Positions 26,108 through 33,539 of a DNA stretch of 64,000 nucleotides are shown piece by piece. The stretch lies in the IMG/VR virus record IMGVR_UViG_3300022187_000028, positions 1-64,000 of that record; one strand, written 5' to 3'. Each line of letters starts with the position of its first letter. Position 1 is the stretch's first letter. The notes below the pieces were generated by a model. The model was not told the origin of the DNA. It saw nothing but the letters and a program-made list of their open reading frames with translations, and made no database searches. Both the position numbers and the translations under genes were made by a program. This stretch comes from a virus.

Positions 26108-26491
26108 TCAAAGGTCTTTTAGCCTGTTGTGGTACATGTAAAGCAACATTCTAATGTCCGATTCCTTCCTTGACACGGTGTAGTCTTTACCATCATCAAA
26201 ACCATACTCATTGAGGGTGACGGTTCGGGTAGCCATGTCATAAGTGTCATTCCTTGCGATTGCGTGAGTTTCCATAAGGCGGCGGCTTTTCTGCTCGTAT
26301 TCTTCTTGAGTGAAATCCATTCCTTCAACCATTTCAATCCATGCTTGGTAAGGCCCCATCATAGCGGGTCCAACTGGACCAACTCGGTTCAATACATCTC
26401 TCATCCATCCCAATACGGTTGGGATTTCGCTGGTAAGGTTGGGAACCTTTACTTCAATTTCATGCCATGTTATTCCTGCTGGTATTTGCAT
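26108..26491 (-). CDS. Hypothetical protein in its own operator-controlled unit
   Basis: The start at 26491 (MQIPAGITWHEIEVKV) is preferred over an in-frame ATG at 26512 because a TATA-like CCTAATTAG is centred near 26515, 24 nt upstream, which would yield a leaderless mRNA. The 127-residue protein has a helical middle and an acidic, Tyr-rich end. No family recognised. Confidence 0.6.
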   Translation of the reverse strand: MQIPAGITWHEIEVKVPNLTSEIPTVLGWMRDVLNRVGPVGPAMMGPYQAWIEMVEGMDFTQEEYEQKSRRLMETHAIARNDTYDMATRTVTLNEYGFDDGKDYTVSRKESDIRMLLYMYHNRLKDL

Positions 26492-26510
26492 ACCAAAACC
26501 ACCACACTGC

Positions 26511-26560
26511 ACTAATTAGGGTTATTCCAAAGAACACAACCATATGGTATGCTTTGCAGA
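26511..26560 (-). promoter_or_regulatory. Promoter with CCATATGG operator for the 26491 gene
   Basis: The 20 bases beginning ACAACCATATGG at 26536 are identical to those at 24696, and CTTTG/CAAAG arms flank the site. The TATA-like CTAATTAG follows about 28 nt away on the minus strand. Confidence 0.6.
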
Positions 26561-26574
26561 CCCCCATAAGGGGG
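26561..26574 (-). terminator. Short GC hairpin after the 26600-27100 gene
   Basis: CCCCC and GGGGG pair across a 4-nt loop about 25 bases past the minus-strand stop at 26600. A similar hairpin follows the 27778 gene. Confidence 0.5.
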
Positions 26575-26599
26575 CCGCTCAAGACCTTATTTTGCCTAA

Positions 26600-27100
26600 T
26601 CAGGCATCCTCCTGTAGAGTAGTACCTGTTCTGTAGGCTTGCATACCTACAATACTACCGTCCCAAGAGCCTTTGTTGTAGGCTTCGAGATGCCATCGCT
26701 TGGATTGGCTACTCAAAGTCTTTCGTAGAGTTTCGGGAGTGTAAGCAATAATGCCTTCCTTGTTTTTCTTTCGTCGTAGTACATCGTAGATTGGATGAGT
26801 TGGGTCTTCGGGAACAATCATGGCCACCGCAGTATCAATGAATTGATATGCGTCCACTAGTTCATCGGGAACTGTAGGAATGGAACCTTGTGAAAGATAT
26901 TGTCCATAGCCAAATCGCTTCGCTTGTTTTCGTGCATAGGTGTAGTACATCGTGAGTTCTTTGTCAGTTGCTTCTGTGTCAACAGCGTCTTCAATTGCGT
27001 TAATCAATCGGTTCTGTATCTTTGCGTCGGGGTTAGGGTTGTGTTCTAAGTGCGTAGACAACCGGTTTAGTTTGTTTTCGTTTTCTTCTGCTTTGGTCAT
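26600..27100 (-). CDS. Helical hypothetical protein in its own unit
   Basis: The 166-residue protein starts MTKAEENENKLNRLSTHLEH and is charged, with long helices and YARKQAKRFGYGQYLS. GGAGATGAT precedes the ATG. Its GC content is higher than that of the replication genes. No family recognised. Confidence 0.6.
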   Translation of the reverse strand: MTKAEENENKLNRLSTHLEHNPNPDAKIQNRLINAIEDAVDTEATDKELTMYYTYARKQAKRFGYGQYLSQGSIPTVPDELVDAYQFIDTAVAMIVPEDPTHPIYDVLRRKKNKEGIIAYTPETLRKTLSSQSKRWHLEAYNKGSWDGSIVGMQAYRTGTTLQEDA

Positions 27101-27142
27101 AATATCATCTCCATTAAGGTCTTGAGCGACACCTAAACCCCC

Positions 27143-27200
27143 ACCTTATTTTTATTAGGGTCTTTCCAAAGTTAATACCATATGGTTGTACTTTGCTAGA
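27143..27200 (-). promoter_or_regulatory. Promoter with CCATATGG operator for the 27100 gene
   Basis: CAAAG TTAAT ACCATATGGT TGTA CTTTG at about 27168-27195 is an imperfect palindrome around CCATATGG (27178-27185). A TATA-like TAATAAAAATAAG is centred near 27151 on the minus strand, leaving a leader of about 25 nt. Confidence 0.65.
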
Positions 27201-27377
27201 CCCTAGAGGGATAGGAGGGGAGGCCGACTCGGATACAAGGCACTAAGGTCTATTCGCTAGGTTGAAAAACATCATGTCTAGAATTGTGTCAGTCAACAGT
27301 ATCTTTTTACTTCAGTCCGTACGCTCGTCTGCGCCATTCCCCCCCTATCCATTGTAAGGTCTGCCCTAGGGTCTTTT
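27197..27377 (+). ncRNA. Candidate structured RNA in a gene-free gap
   Basis: AGACCCTAG at 27198-27206 pairs with CTAGGGTCT at 27366-27374, and GGATAGG at 27209-27215 pairs with CCTATCC at 27344-27350, forming a long-range two-part stem. Five T residues follow on the plus strand. The enclosed 130 bases have no good ORF. The strand is uncertain because the stem works on both. Confidence 0.35.
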
Positions 27378-27484
27378 TAAGAAACCTTGTCGGCAGGGAG
27401 TGTTTTAGCAGTAGTACTTTTCTTGGGTGGTAGTTCTACTACTAGGAAATCCCATACATCAGCGTATGGGGGTGTTCTTGTCAT
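27377..27484 (-). CDS. 35-residue hypothetical protein
   Basis: The ORF MTRTPPYADVWDFLVVELPP... starts at 27484, overlapping the stop of the gene before it (ATGA). The overlap is the main support. It is rich in Pro/Thr/Lys near its end. Confidence 0.4.
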   Translation of the reverse strand: MTRTPPYADVWDFLVVELPPKKSTTAKTLPADKVS

Positions 27485-27639
27485 GCTCGGTCATGGGAAG
27501 GAGGGGTAGTGGGGCCACCATCCCCACTACTCCCATCCAACTCAATCCGTTTAGGAATAGGATTTATTGAAATTGTTTCTAGGATAGCGTCTAGAGTCTT
27601 AGTCATTGCCTTCATTGCTGTTATGTCGTATCGTGTCAT
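27481..27639 (-). CDS. Small hypothetical protein, probably leaderless
   Basis: The ATG at 27639 (MTRYDITAMKAMTKT) lies 24 nt after a TATA-like TTATGAAAATAATA near 27662 and after GAGGTG. Upstream in-frame starts at 27666 and 27738 would fall in or beyond the promoter. The 52-residue product has a helix and a Gly/Pro-rich tail. Confidence 0.5.
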   Translation of the reverse strand: MTRYDITAMKAMTKTLDAILETISINPIPKRIELDGSSGDGGPTTPPSHDRA

Positions 27640-27653
27640 ACACCCTAGCACCT

Positions 27654-27710
27654 CTATTATTTTCATAAGGGTATCTCCAAAGTTAATACCATATGGTTGT
27701 GAATTGTTCT
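27654..27710 (-). promoter_or_regulatory. Promoter with CCATATGG operator for the 27639 gene
   Basis: CAAAGTTAATACCATATGG at 27678-27696 matches the site near 27181 over 19 bases, with TTATGAAAATAATA about 30 nt downstream on the minus strand. Confidence 0.65.
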
Positions 27711-27730
27711 TTCGTGGTGTAAAACCCCGA

Positions 27731-27744
27731 CCCCCCAAGGGGGG
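27731..27744 (-). terminator. Short GC hairpin after the 27778-28287 gene
   Basis: CCCCCC and GGGGGG pair around AA, just past the minus-strand stop at 27778 and before the operator at 27689. The same order (gene, hairpin, next operator) occurs at the other units. Confidence 0.5.
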
Positions 27745-27777
27745 CCGAGGAGTAGAGCGGCGGGCTTCCGGAGTGGC

Positions 27778-28287
27778 TCACTCGTCTTGAGTGGCCTCCT
27801 CGTTGTCGTCTTCAGCAGGGCTGTAGTCGGTGTTTTTGTCGTAGTCGGCAATCCATTTGCCGCACACGAAATCGACAAGGGCGGTCATTGAAAGGTGGGC
27901 ATCGCCACCCTTCGTTTTGCGGATTGGGTTGAAATTTGTAGCACCTTCGCCGGTAGCAATGAAATGCTTTGCTTTGGATTCAACCATGTTGTCGTAGTGT
28001 TGTCGGTTGGGGTCGTTGGAGCGCATGCGCTGAACCATCAAGTGGTCGGCGTTGTATCGCTTCAAGAGAGACTTCAAGTGGGACGCATCGGCCTTACGGT
28101 AAGCGTCTTGTTGTGTGTCGTCTTTGAGTCCTTCAAGGGCGTCGGTGATTTGTCCTTGTGCTCGTTCTGTTAGAGAAGTCCAATCTTCCGATGGACTCTC
28201 AATGGCTTCTTCAAGTGGTGCGAAGCGGTTAATTTCCGCTTGTGCGTCCCACTGTTTCTTCTCTGTGTCTGTTGCTGTTTTTGGCAT
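27778..28287 (-). CDS. GC-rich helical hypothetical protein
   Basis: The 169-residue protein MPKTATDTEKKQWDAQAEIN... is helical in the first 100 residues, ends in an acidic tail, and lacks known motifs. Its DNA is clearly richer in GC than its surroundings (for example GCGCATGCGC near 28021), which suggests a different origin or selection on expression. A TATA-like TTTAAATTAGG lies near 28378. Confidence 0.6.
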   Translation of the reverse strand: MPKTATDTEKKQWDAQAEINRFAPLEEAIESPSEDWTSLTERAQGQITDALEGLKDDTQQDAYRKADASHLKSLLKRYNADHLMVQRMRSNDPNRQHYDNMVESKAKHFIATGEGATNFNPIRKTKGGDAHLSMTALVDFVCGKWIADYDKNTDYSPAEDDNEEATQDE

Positions 28288-28618
28288 GTTTTTTCACTTC
28301 CTTTGGTCGGTTGCTCTACTCCTCGACTGCTTTAACGGCTCCATTTCGGTTATAGGGCCTCTAACAAAGCACACGACCTAATTTAAACACGCCTCAACCC
28401 TATTTTTTAGGTAGTGATAACACTAGTAAAGTAATTATTGATTTAATACTAGAGTACTTCAATTGGCCTTATATTACATATACTATAGATGATAAGTTTG
28501 AACTTTCCAGCGTGATTCCAACTTGAATTAGAATCGAAAAGTGGCCTGAAAGGGTTAAAAACCCTGTTTTTATACATTATTCTAATATTCTAATTATTCT
28601 AATATCTATTCTATCTAT

Positions 28619-28647
28619 GAGAGTGTGAATCTATCTATCACACTCTC
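28619..28647. repeat. Perfect 10-bp inverted repeat
   Basis: GAGAGTGTGA and TCACACTCTC enclose ATCTATCTA. It follows the TTCTAAT repeats and may be a protein-binding site or terminator at the edge of the candidate origin. Confidence 0.7.
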
Positions 28648-28875
28648 TATAAGTATCTAGGGGTTAGAAACTTAGAAAGTTGGAAACTTGGGCGCAGTAT
28701 AGCGTTTGGGATTTGGAAACGAAAATTAGAATTAGAATAATGGGATTTCGAGGAGGTCGAATGCTGTTGACGGATTTGAAGGGTCGAATGCTATGTGTGA
28801 AATGCTATTTTCAAAACACTAATTTCATTTTAGTATTTTCAAATATAAACAAAGTCACATAGGACTGTTTGACGG

Positions 28876-28892
28876 CCCCTTTTAAATAAATC
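28876..28892 (+). promoter_or_regulatory. Candidate TATA promoter for the rightward operon
   Basis: CCCCTTTTAAATAAATC includes TTTTAAATA, a good archaeal TATA box. A start about 25 nt downstream would leave a leader of about 110 nt before the first ORF at 29026; that leader contains GATTGA/TCAATC near 28963-28978, a small hairpin. Confidence 0.5.
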
Positions 28893-29025
28893 ACAGGTGT
28901 TAGAGCATCTCGATGAGATAACCGGCGGGGCCTTCTGCTTGAGTAGGGGGCCTAACGACAACGATTGATTCTTCAATCATTACTCGCAAGGGCCTCGCCA
29001 CACAAAATATAAATGAGGAATACAA

Positions 29026-29193
29026 ATGAAAATAATTGAATTTATGAGAAAGCACTACAAAGGATATAACGGAATGAGTAAAGACATTGGTTGGTACATG
29101 TGTGTACCAATGAATGTCATTGCCGAGCAATTGGGAATGACAATGGATGAACTTGGAGAACAGACTTGGTACTGGAAAGGTGAGGAAGAATGA
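29026..29193 (+). CDS. 55-residue hypothetical protein, first gene of the rightward operon
   Basis: MKIIEFMRKHYKGYNGMSKD... follows ATGAGGAATACAA. The second half (MNVIAEQLGMTMDELGEQTW) resembles a helix-turn-helix. It ends GEEE, and its stop overlaps the next ATG (ATGA). Function unknown. Confidence 0.55.
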   Translation: MKIIEFMRKHYKGYNGMSKDIGWYMCVPMNVIAEQLGMTMDELGEQTWYWKGEEE

Positions 29194-29381
29194 AGAGAGT
29201 CACTAAGCATATCAAAACTCTCGCAAGCCTAATCATCGAAGAAGGAATGAACCGTGAAACTCCTTATCTTCTCGAAGTGGTCAACTTTGAGTGGGAAATG
29301 TACGCATACCGACCCTTTACTAGTGAAGACATTTATGCGGCTAGAGCATGGGTCTACAAAACATTGGGGATGGTTTCTTGA
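29190..29381 (+). CDS. 63-residue hypothetical protein
   Basis: The product MKRVTKHIKTLASLIIEEG... is helical, with a central YAYRPFTSEDIYAARAW. The helicase frame opens within its last codons. No family recognised. Confidence 0.5.
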   Translation: MKRVTKHIKTLASLIIEEGMNRETPYLLEVVNFEWEMYAYRPFTSEDIYAARAWVYKTLGMVS

Positions 29382-30829
29382 TTCAAGGAACTGCTCAACA
29401 AGAAGCAATTTGGGATGAAATGCAAAACGGTAGTGGAGACATTATGGTTGACGCTGGTGCTGGCACTGGTAAGACTTTCACAATCGTAGAAGGTGCAAAT
29501 CGAATGTCCGGTAATATGGCGTTCTTTGCCTTCAATAAATCCATTGCTACTGAACTAGGTAAGAGATTGCCAGACAATGTTTATACTGCTACCTTTCACT
29601 CTATGGGTAATTCTGCAATTCGTGAGAATCTAGGATACCGTAAGATGGATAAGTGGAAGAGTTCCAATATTATCCGTGAAGTGATTGGAGAGAACTACTA
29701 CGCTTTACCGTTAGTTAAACTAATTAGTTTGATGAAGGGTGGGCTAGTAGAAGCCACTGATAGGAAATCAATTAAGCGATTGATTGATGTTCACCACATT
29801 CAATTTAATACAGACAGTGATGAGGTGATGGCTTTGAAGAATCTACCAATGATTATGCAGAAGATTAAGTCTTCCAATGTCATTGATTTCGATGATATGA
29901 TTTGGCTACCAATTACATTGAATCTTCCATTGAAGAAATATGATGTTGTCTTTGTAGACGAAGCACAAGACTTCAATCAAGTCCAACGAATGCTCATACT
30001 AAAATGCCTAGATGAAAACGCTCGATGCGTTATTGTTGGCGACCCAAATCAAGCAATTTACGGATTCCGAGGAGCAGACTCTTCTTCTATGTCTTTGTTT
30101 GAAAACAGTCTAAAACAACTGGGCCGTACAGTAAGTAAGTATCCCCTTTCTTTAACATGGCGTTGTCCAACTAGTGTGGTCGAAGAAGCCAACCGATTTG
30201 TTGTAGACTTCCATGCTGTAGAGGGGGCTAAGAAAGGCAATGTAATGACCCATGCTGACTTTGAACCTGTCAAGGGTGATATGGTGCTATGCCGGTACAA
30301 TGCTCCCCTTGTCGGTGCTTTCTACCGATTGATTGGTAAGGGCAAATCGGCCTATATTCTAGGTCGTGACTTAGGGAAGGGACTTGTTCAAAGTGTGAAG
30401 AAAATCACAAAGGACATGAACATGACAACTCAAATGTTTGCTGAAAAGTTAGACGAAGAATACGAAAGACAACGAAACAAGTTGATGGAACAAGAGAAGT
30501 TAGCACAACTTAATACTCTTGAAGACCGACACGAATGTATTTGTCTATTCGTTTATAGGACGAATACTGTAAGAGAACTCATTGCTGAAATCGAAAGGGT
30601 CTTTCCTTACAAAGACGGTAAGGGAGATATTATGCTCTCTACTGTTCACAAGGCAAAGGGACTAGAAGCAGACAATGTGTATATTCTTGCTACTGAAAGA
30701 ATGCCACACCCAAGGGCAATTAACATGCGTGAAGAAATGAACATCTGCTATGTTGCTATTACAAGGGCTAAAAAGAATCTTTACTATGTTGGCCCTAAGC
30801 CAGCCGAAGGAGTTGTGCAAAATGGCTAG
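29348..30829 (+). CDS. UvrD/Rep-like superfamily 1 DNA helicase
   Basis: The protein has the SF1 motifs in order: AGAGTGKTFT (I), FFAFNKS (Ia), VVFVDEAQDFN (II), VGDPNQAIYGFRGAD (III), LTWRCP (IV), LSTVHKAKGLEADNVY (V) and YVAITRAKKNLY (VI). It probably unwinds DNA in replication or repair. At 493 residues it is shorter than UvrD (about 720), with reduced B domains. An ATG at 29348 overlaps the previous gene by 34 nt; a TTG at 29378 after GGGGATGG is a plausible true start. Confidence 0.88.
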   Translation: MGLQNIGDGFLIQGTAQQEAIWDEMQNGSGDIMVDAGAGTGKTFTIVEGANRMSGNMAFFAFNKSIATELGKRLPDNVYTATFHSMGNSAIRENLGYRKMDKWKSSNIIREVIGENYYALPLVKLISLMKGGLVEATDRKSIKRLIDVHHIQFNTDSDEVMALKNLPMIMQKIKSSNVIDFDDMIWLPITLNLPLKKYDVVFVDEAQDFNQVQRMLILKCLDENARCVIVGDPNQAIYGFRGADSSSMSLFENSLKQLGRTVSKYPLSLTWRCPTSVVEEANRFVVDFHAVEGAKKGNVMTHADFEPVKGDMVLCRYNAPLVGAFYRLIGKGKSAYILGRDLGKGLVQSVKKITKDMNMTTQMFAEKLDEEYERQRNKLMEQEKLAQLNTLEDRHECICLFVYRTNTVRELIAEIERVFPYKDGKGDIMLSTVHKAKGLEADNVYILATERMPHPRAINMREEMNICYVAITRAKKNLYYVGPKPAEGVVQNG

Positions 30830-31115
30830 ATATACTACAGTGACACACAGAAGAAACCGAAGCCAGTTTAGAGGTAAGAATTGCTATGCCCTTTCTGCTA
30901 TGGATGAGTGCTTCGATAAGAAAGAAGAATGGTATGCCAGCGAACTATTCATGGAAATTAAGAATATGATTCACCCTAACCACATGCCAAGAAATGTTCA
31001 TGCAGTAGGTTCACTATTGAAAAAACACTACGCTAAGTCTAACATACAAGATGGAACAATCCCCCACAGACAATCAGCAGACTATCGTGCTAGATGGAAG
31101 AGGCGAGAAGAATGA
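30822..31115 (+). CDS. Small basic winged-helix-like protein
   Basis: The 97-residue protein starts at 30822, overlapping the helicase stop. The core EEWYASELFMEIKN...RNVHAVGSLLKKHYAK fits the recurring wHTH pattern of this operon (see 32033, 46520 and 46765): a helix, a second helix, and a recognition helix ending GNLL or GSLL. Probably DNA-binding. Confidence 0.5.
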   Translation: MARYTTVTHRRNRSQFRGKNCYALSAMDECFDKKEEWYASELFMEIKNMIHPNHMPRNVHAVGSLLKKHYAKSNIQDGTIPHRQSADYRARWKRREE

Positions 31116-31291
31116 AAGATAAGAGAAAGTGGAATAAAGACCCCGAATACTTGGTTAGACTAATCAAAGAATATTATCAATGGATGATTACTGCTTCTAC
31201 ACATAACTACAACAATACCAAGGTATTAGTTGATGCCTACGAAACTTTCTTTTCTGGACAGTTGAGTGATTCCGATGATAAATTGGATTAA
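31112..31291 (+). CDS. 59-residue hypothetical protein
   Basis: MKDKRKWNKDPEYLVRLIKEYYQW... starts in an ATGA overlap with the previous stop, so the start at 31112 is preferred over an earlier TTG/ATG at 31094. It is helical with an acidic end. Function unknown. Confidence 0.5.
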   Translation: MKDKRKWNKDPEYLVRLIKEYYQWMITASTHNYNNTKVLVDAYETFFSGQLSDSDDKLD

Positions 31292-31514
31292 ATCATTCTT
31301 TGTTAGCGATGAAAGGATTGGCGGGAAAATAAAGTGCAACAAGTGTGGGCTTGGTGCTTCCGTCAATATGCTAATTGAATTTCAAACTCTAGATATGGAG
31401 GAGATTGAACAGAAAATACTAACTCGACTATGCTACGGGTGCATGGAAGATATTCATATACTATACAATCCGGAATGGATACCCGAACCAATAACGAGGA
31501 ATAAAAATGAATGA
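31275..31514 (+). CDS. Small zinc-binding protein
   Basis: The 79-residue protein has KCNKCGLG and LCYGCMED, a split CxxC...CxxC site, around a helix. An in-frame GTG at 31266 would add three residues. It overlaps both neighbours. Confidence 0.5.
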   Translation: MINWIKSFFVSDERIGGKIKCNKCGLGASVNMLIEFQTLDMEEIEQKILTRLCYGCMEDIHILYNPEWIPEPITRNKNE

Positions 31515-31725
31515 AGTAATTATGAAAGAATACTACGATGAAATGCTTGATGAAATACATGGCACAATTGATGTGTGCGGTATTGAATGCAGTTCTTCAT
31601 TAGCATTGTATAGAATGGACCCAATTGCATACCAAGTTGGAATGCGAGACTATGAAAGTATATTGCGTGAAGCACATGCAGAAGACGGCTCTTATGCTGA
31701 TGTATTTGGAGATGAGGAAGAATGA
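31507..31725 (+). CDS. Acidic hypothetical protein
   Basis: The 72-residue product MNEVIMKEYYDEMLDEIHG... ends VFGDEEE and contains CGIEC. It overlaps the genes on both sides by 4-8 nt. No family recognised. Confidence 0.5.
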   Translation: MNEVIMKEYYDEMLDEIHGTIDVCGIECSSSLALYRMDPIAYQVGMRDYESILREAHAEDGSYADVFGDEEE

Positions 31726-32018
31726 GCGAATGTGCTGAATGTAATGGAACCGGAGAACGAATCGTAGAATGTTATACCCACGATGTTCTCTATAAGGAAC
31801 CCTGCTACTGTTTATTGTGGGAGGAGCGTTTGAAAGAAGAACTAGCAATTAAGATTGCTAATGTACTAGCCGAGAAACTTTCTAAAGAGAGGCTAAGTCT
31901 TTGTCTTGCTTCTATTATAGTGGAAAGGAACCACCACGAAGAAGAATCCGTTAGAGCCTTAGAATATAGTGTTGCTAATGGCAACGCCGAATATCTTTTG
32001 AATTGGAGCATCATGTGA
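31722..32018 (+). CDS. Cysteine-rich N-terminus plus helical protein
   Basis: MSECAECNGTGERIVEC...EPCYC resembles one repeat of a DnaJ-type zinc domain (CxxCxGxG), followed by a helical domain (about 35-98). The 98-residue length excludes a full DnaJ. It may bind zinc and a partner protein. Confidence 0.5.
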   Translation: MSECAECNGTGERIVECYTHDVLYKEPCYCLLWEERLKEELAIKIANVLAEKLSKERLSLCLASIIVERNHHEEESVRALEYSVANGNAEYLLNWSIM

Positions 32019-32032
32019 AGCATGGTGACACT

Positions 32033-32281
32033 ATGGCAAACAAGAGGACTATCGAAAGATTAGAAAAAATACTAAAAAATGGAAGCAAAAACACAGCAGA
32101 GATACTAGACGAGTATCGAACACGCTGGCCGAAGGAGGCTTCGGGGGGTAGCAAGATTGGTAATCTACTATCTAGTCACAAACAATTTGAAAAGATTGGA
32201 ACCGAAAAAGTGACTGCTGATTTTAGTCAGTACAGTTATTCTGTCAATGTATGGAAATTGACAAATGAGCGCATGGTGTAA
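32033..32281 (+). CDS. Small winged-helix protein overlapping tRNA-Arg
   Basis: The ATG at 32033 gives MANKRTIERLEKILKNGSKN. The core NTAEILDEYR...GSKIGNLLSSHKQFEKIG is a wHTH with a recognition helix and wing, related in pattern to the products of 46520 and 46765. Its last five codons fall in the tRNA-Arg gene (32267 onward). Confidence 0.55.
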   Translation: MANKRTIERLEKILKNGSKNTAEILDEYRTRWPKEASGGSKIGNLLSSHKQFEKIGTEKVTADFSQYSYSVNVWKLTNERMV

Positions 32282-32341
32282 TGGATAGCATACCGGCCTT
32301 CTAAGCCGGTGATACGGGTTCGATTCCTGTTGCGCTCGCCA
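32267..32341 (+). tRNA. tRNA-Arg (anticodon TCT)
   Basis: The acceptor stem GAGCGCA/TGCGCTC, the anticodon stem ACCGGC/GCCGGT with loop CTTCTAA, and GGTTCGATTCC give a complete cloverleaf. CCA is encoded at the 3' end. It reads AGA codons, frequent in this AT-rich genome. It overlaps the preceding coding sequence by 15 nt. Confidence 0.9.
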
Positions 32342-32343
32342 AT

Positions 32344-32426
32344 GTCGAAGTGGTGGAGTAGGTCAAACACGCAGGGCTTAAACTCCTGTCCTAAATGGTT
32401 CGCAGGTTCAAATCCTGCCTTCGACA
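32344..32426 (+). tRNA. tRNA-Leu (anticodon TAA)
   Basis: Acceptor arms GTCGAAG and CTTCGAC, an anticodon loop containing TTAAA, and a long variable arm (class II, CCTAAATGG) identify tRNA-Leu. TTCAAAT is the T loop. Unlike tRNA-Arg, the 3' CCA is not encoded. Confidence 0.88.
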
Positions 32427-32431
32427 CCTAC

Positions 32432-32506
32432 GGAACAATAGCATAGTTTGGTTAATGCTCTCGGCTCATAACCGAGTGACCACAGGTTCAAATCCTGTTT
32501 GTTCCA
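32432..32506 (+). tRNA. tRNA with CAT anticodon (Met, or Ile if modified)
   Basis: GGAACAA and TTGTTCC form the acceptor stem, CTCGG/CCGAG the anticodon stem with loop CTCATAA, and TTCAAAT the T loop. CAT can mean elongator Met or lysidine/agmatidine-type Ile; the sequence does not decide. Confidence 0.85.
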
Positions 32507-32578
32507 CTCATTCAAATAGTGTAGTAGTGCTATCAATGACTACCGAGAGGGTGCAATGCCCGATAATGAGGAATAAAT

Positions 32579-32824
32579 ATGAAAAATAAAATAACGAACG
32601 AAGCAAAAAGAGTAATTGGAAATGGTGCTTTTTGCGATTGTGGCGAACACTTGTCACTTTTAGCAAAAGTAGATTATCATGAAACTCAATTGAAAATGAA
32701 AGGCATTATCCTAGCAAGTTATTCTGTTTGGTGCGATTGTGGAGAATGGGCAGAAGTTATCGAAGGCCGCAGTGATGGAAGAACAATCACTATGGAAATT
32801 GAATGTGATACTATCGGGGAATGA
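32579..32824 (+). CDS. Small zinc-ribbon-like protein
   Basis: The 81-residue product has FCDCGEHL and VWCDCGEWAEV, each C-x-C-G, arranged as two half-ribbons around beta strands. It is translated after the tRNA cluster from ATG at 32579 following GAGGAATAAAT. Confidence 0.55.
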   Translation: MKNKITNEAKRVIGNGAFCDCGEHLSLLAKVDYHETQLKMKGIILASYSVWCDCGEWAEVIEGRSDGRTITMEIECDTIGE

Positions 32825-32826
32825 AT

Positions 32827-33183
32827 ATGAACATACCACAAATTGAACAACGAATATTGTTAAACGAACTAGTGAACCGCCAATCTGTAAGTAGACAAAT
32901 GCTAGTAGATGCTTTGATTGCTAACGGACATTGTGGATTAGACCCACTACCGGCGAAGAATTCAGTTAGAGCAGGAATGATTGCTTTGAAGATTAAATGC
33001 AAGCATTTGGGCTTTGAACTATACACAATCAACATTGGCGGTCCTGCTGGCACTGACTACGGAATTACTGAAGAAGCCTACGAATTCTTATTGGATAACT
33101 ATTCGGAACCCGAATATGATGAAAATGGTGCTATGGTCGGTTTGACTATACTCTATCCTCCCTTCTCAACACAGGAAGAATGA
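32827..33183 (+). CDS. Hypothetical protein with winged-helix-like N-terminus
   Basis: MNIPQIEQRILLNELVNRQSV... (118 residues; an in-frame ATG at 32821 adds two) begins with helices fitting an HTH (VSRQMLVDALIANG) and ends with a beta-rich C-terminus. No family recognised. Confidence 0.5.
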   Translation: MNIPQIEQRILLNELVNRQSVSRQMLVDALIANGHCGLDPLPAKNSVRAGMIALKIKCKHLGFELYTINIGGPAGTDYGITEEAYEFLLDNYSEPEYDENGAMVGLTILYPPFSTQEE

Positions 33184-33539
33184 CTATGGGAAGGGGAGCA
33201 GTAAAGAGAATCAATTGGCCTTTGATGAAGGAAAGTATTGAATTGACCTTCGATTCTTTAGACGAAAACAAGGAATATGATAAGACAGAATTCTATGACA
33301 TTATTATACACCACTATCGGAGACTAGGTAGAGAGAGAATAGGATACCGAGGAGAAGTCCGTCAATTCGCTAGGAAGGGTGGAAAAGATACTTACAGAAG
33401 AGTGGCGCAGTGCGTCAAAGAAAGTAGGATTAACCGCTATGGATGGAAAACCTACTACAAGAAAACCTACTTCTTCTCTGCCGATGGAAATAAACATACA
33501 AAAGAAAAAGCAAAAATAAAGAGGAATAAAAATGAATAA
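33180..33539 (+). CDS. Basic DNA-binding-like protein
   Basis: The 119-residue protein is basic and has YDKTEFYDIIIHHYRRLG and RRVAQCVKESRINRYGW, compatible with a wHTH of the same sort as others in this operon. The tail is Lys-rich (KEKAKIKRNKNE). It overlaps the next ORF by 8 nt. Confidence 0.5.
   Translation: MTMGRGAVKRINWPLMKESIELTFDSLDENKEYDKTEFYDIIIHHYRRLGRERIGYRGEVRQFARKGGKDTYRRVAQCVKESRINRYGWKTYYKKTYFFSADGNKHTKEKAKIKRNKNE

Larger units (their letters stand above)
28288..29025. other. Intergenic region between diverging modules; candidate origin and early control region
   Basis: About 740 bases without a credible gene hold: an AT-rich zone at 28370-28500; ATTAGAA elements near 28525 and 28720-28738; direct repeats of TTCTAAT at about 28578-28606; and a hairpin GAGAGTGTGA/TCACACTCTC at 28619-28647. 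Clustered short repeats, AT-rich DNA and divergent transcription are typical of virus origins. No origin-binding protein is identified. Confidence 0.45.

Noticed and set aside
28900-29130. Minus-strand protein over the first rightward ORFs
   Set aside because: It overlaps the leader and an ATGA-coupled plus-strand ORF; no similarity.
32395-32589. Protein-coding frame across the second and third tRNA
   Set aside because: The frame coincides with two well-formed tRNAs and has no similarity or ribosome site.
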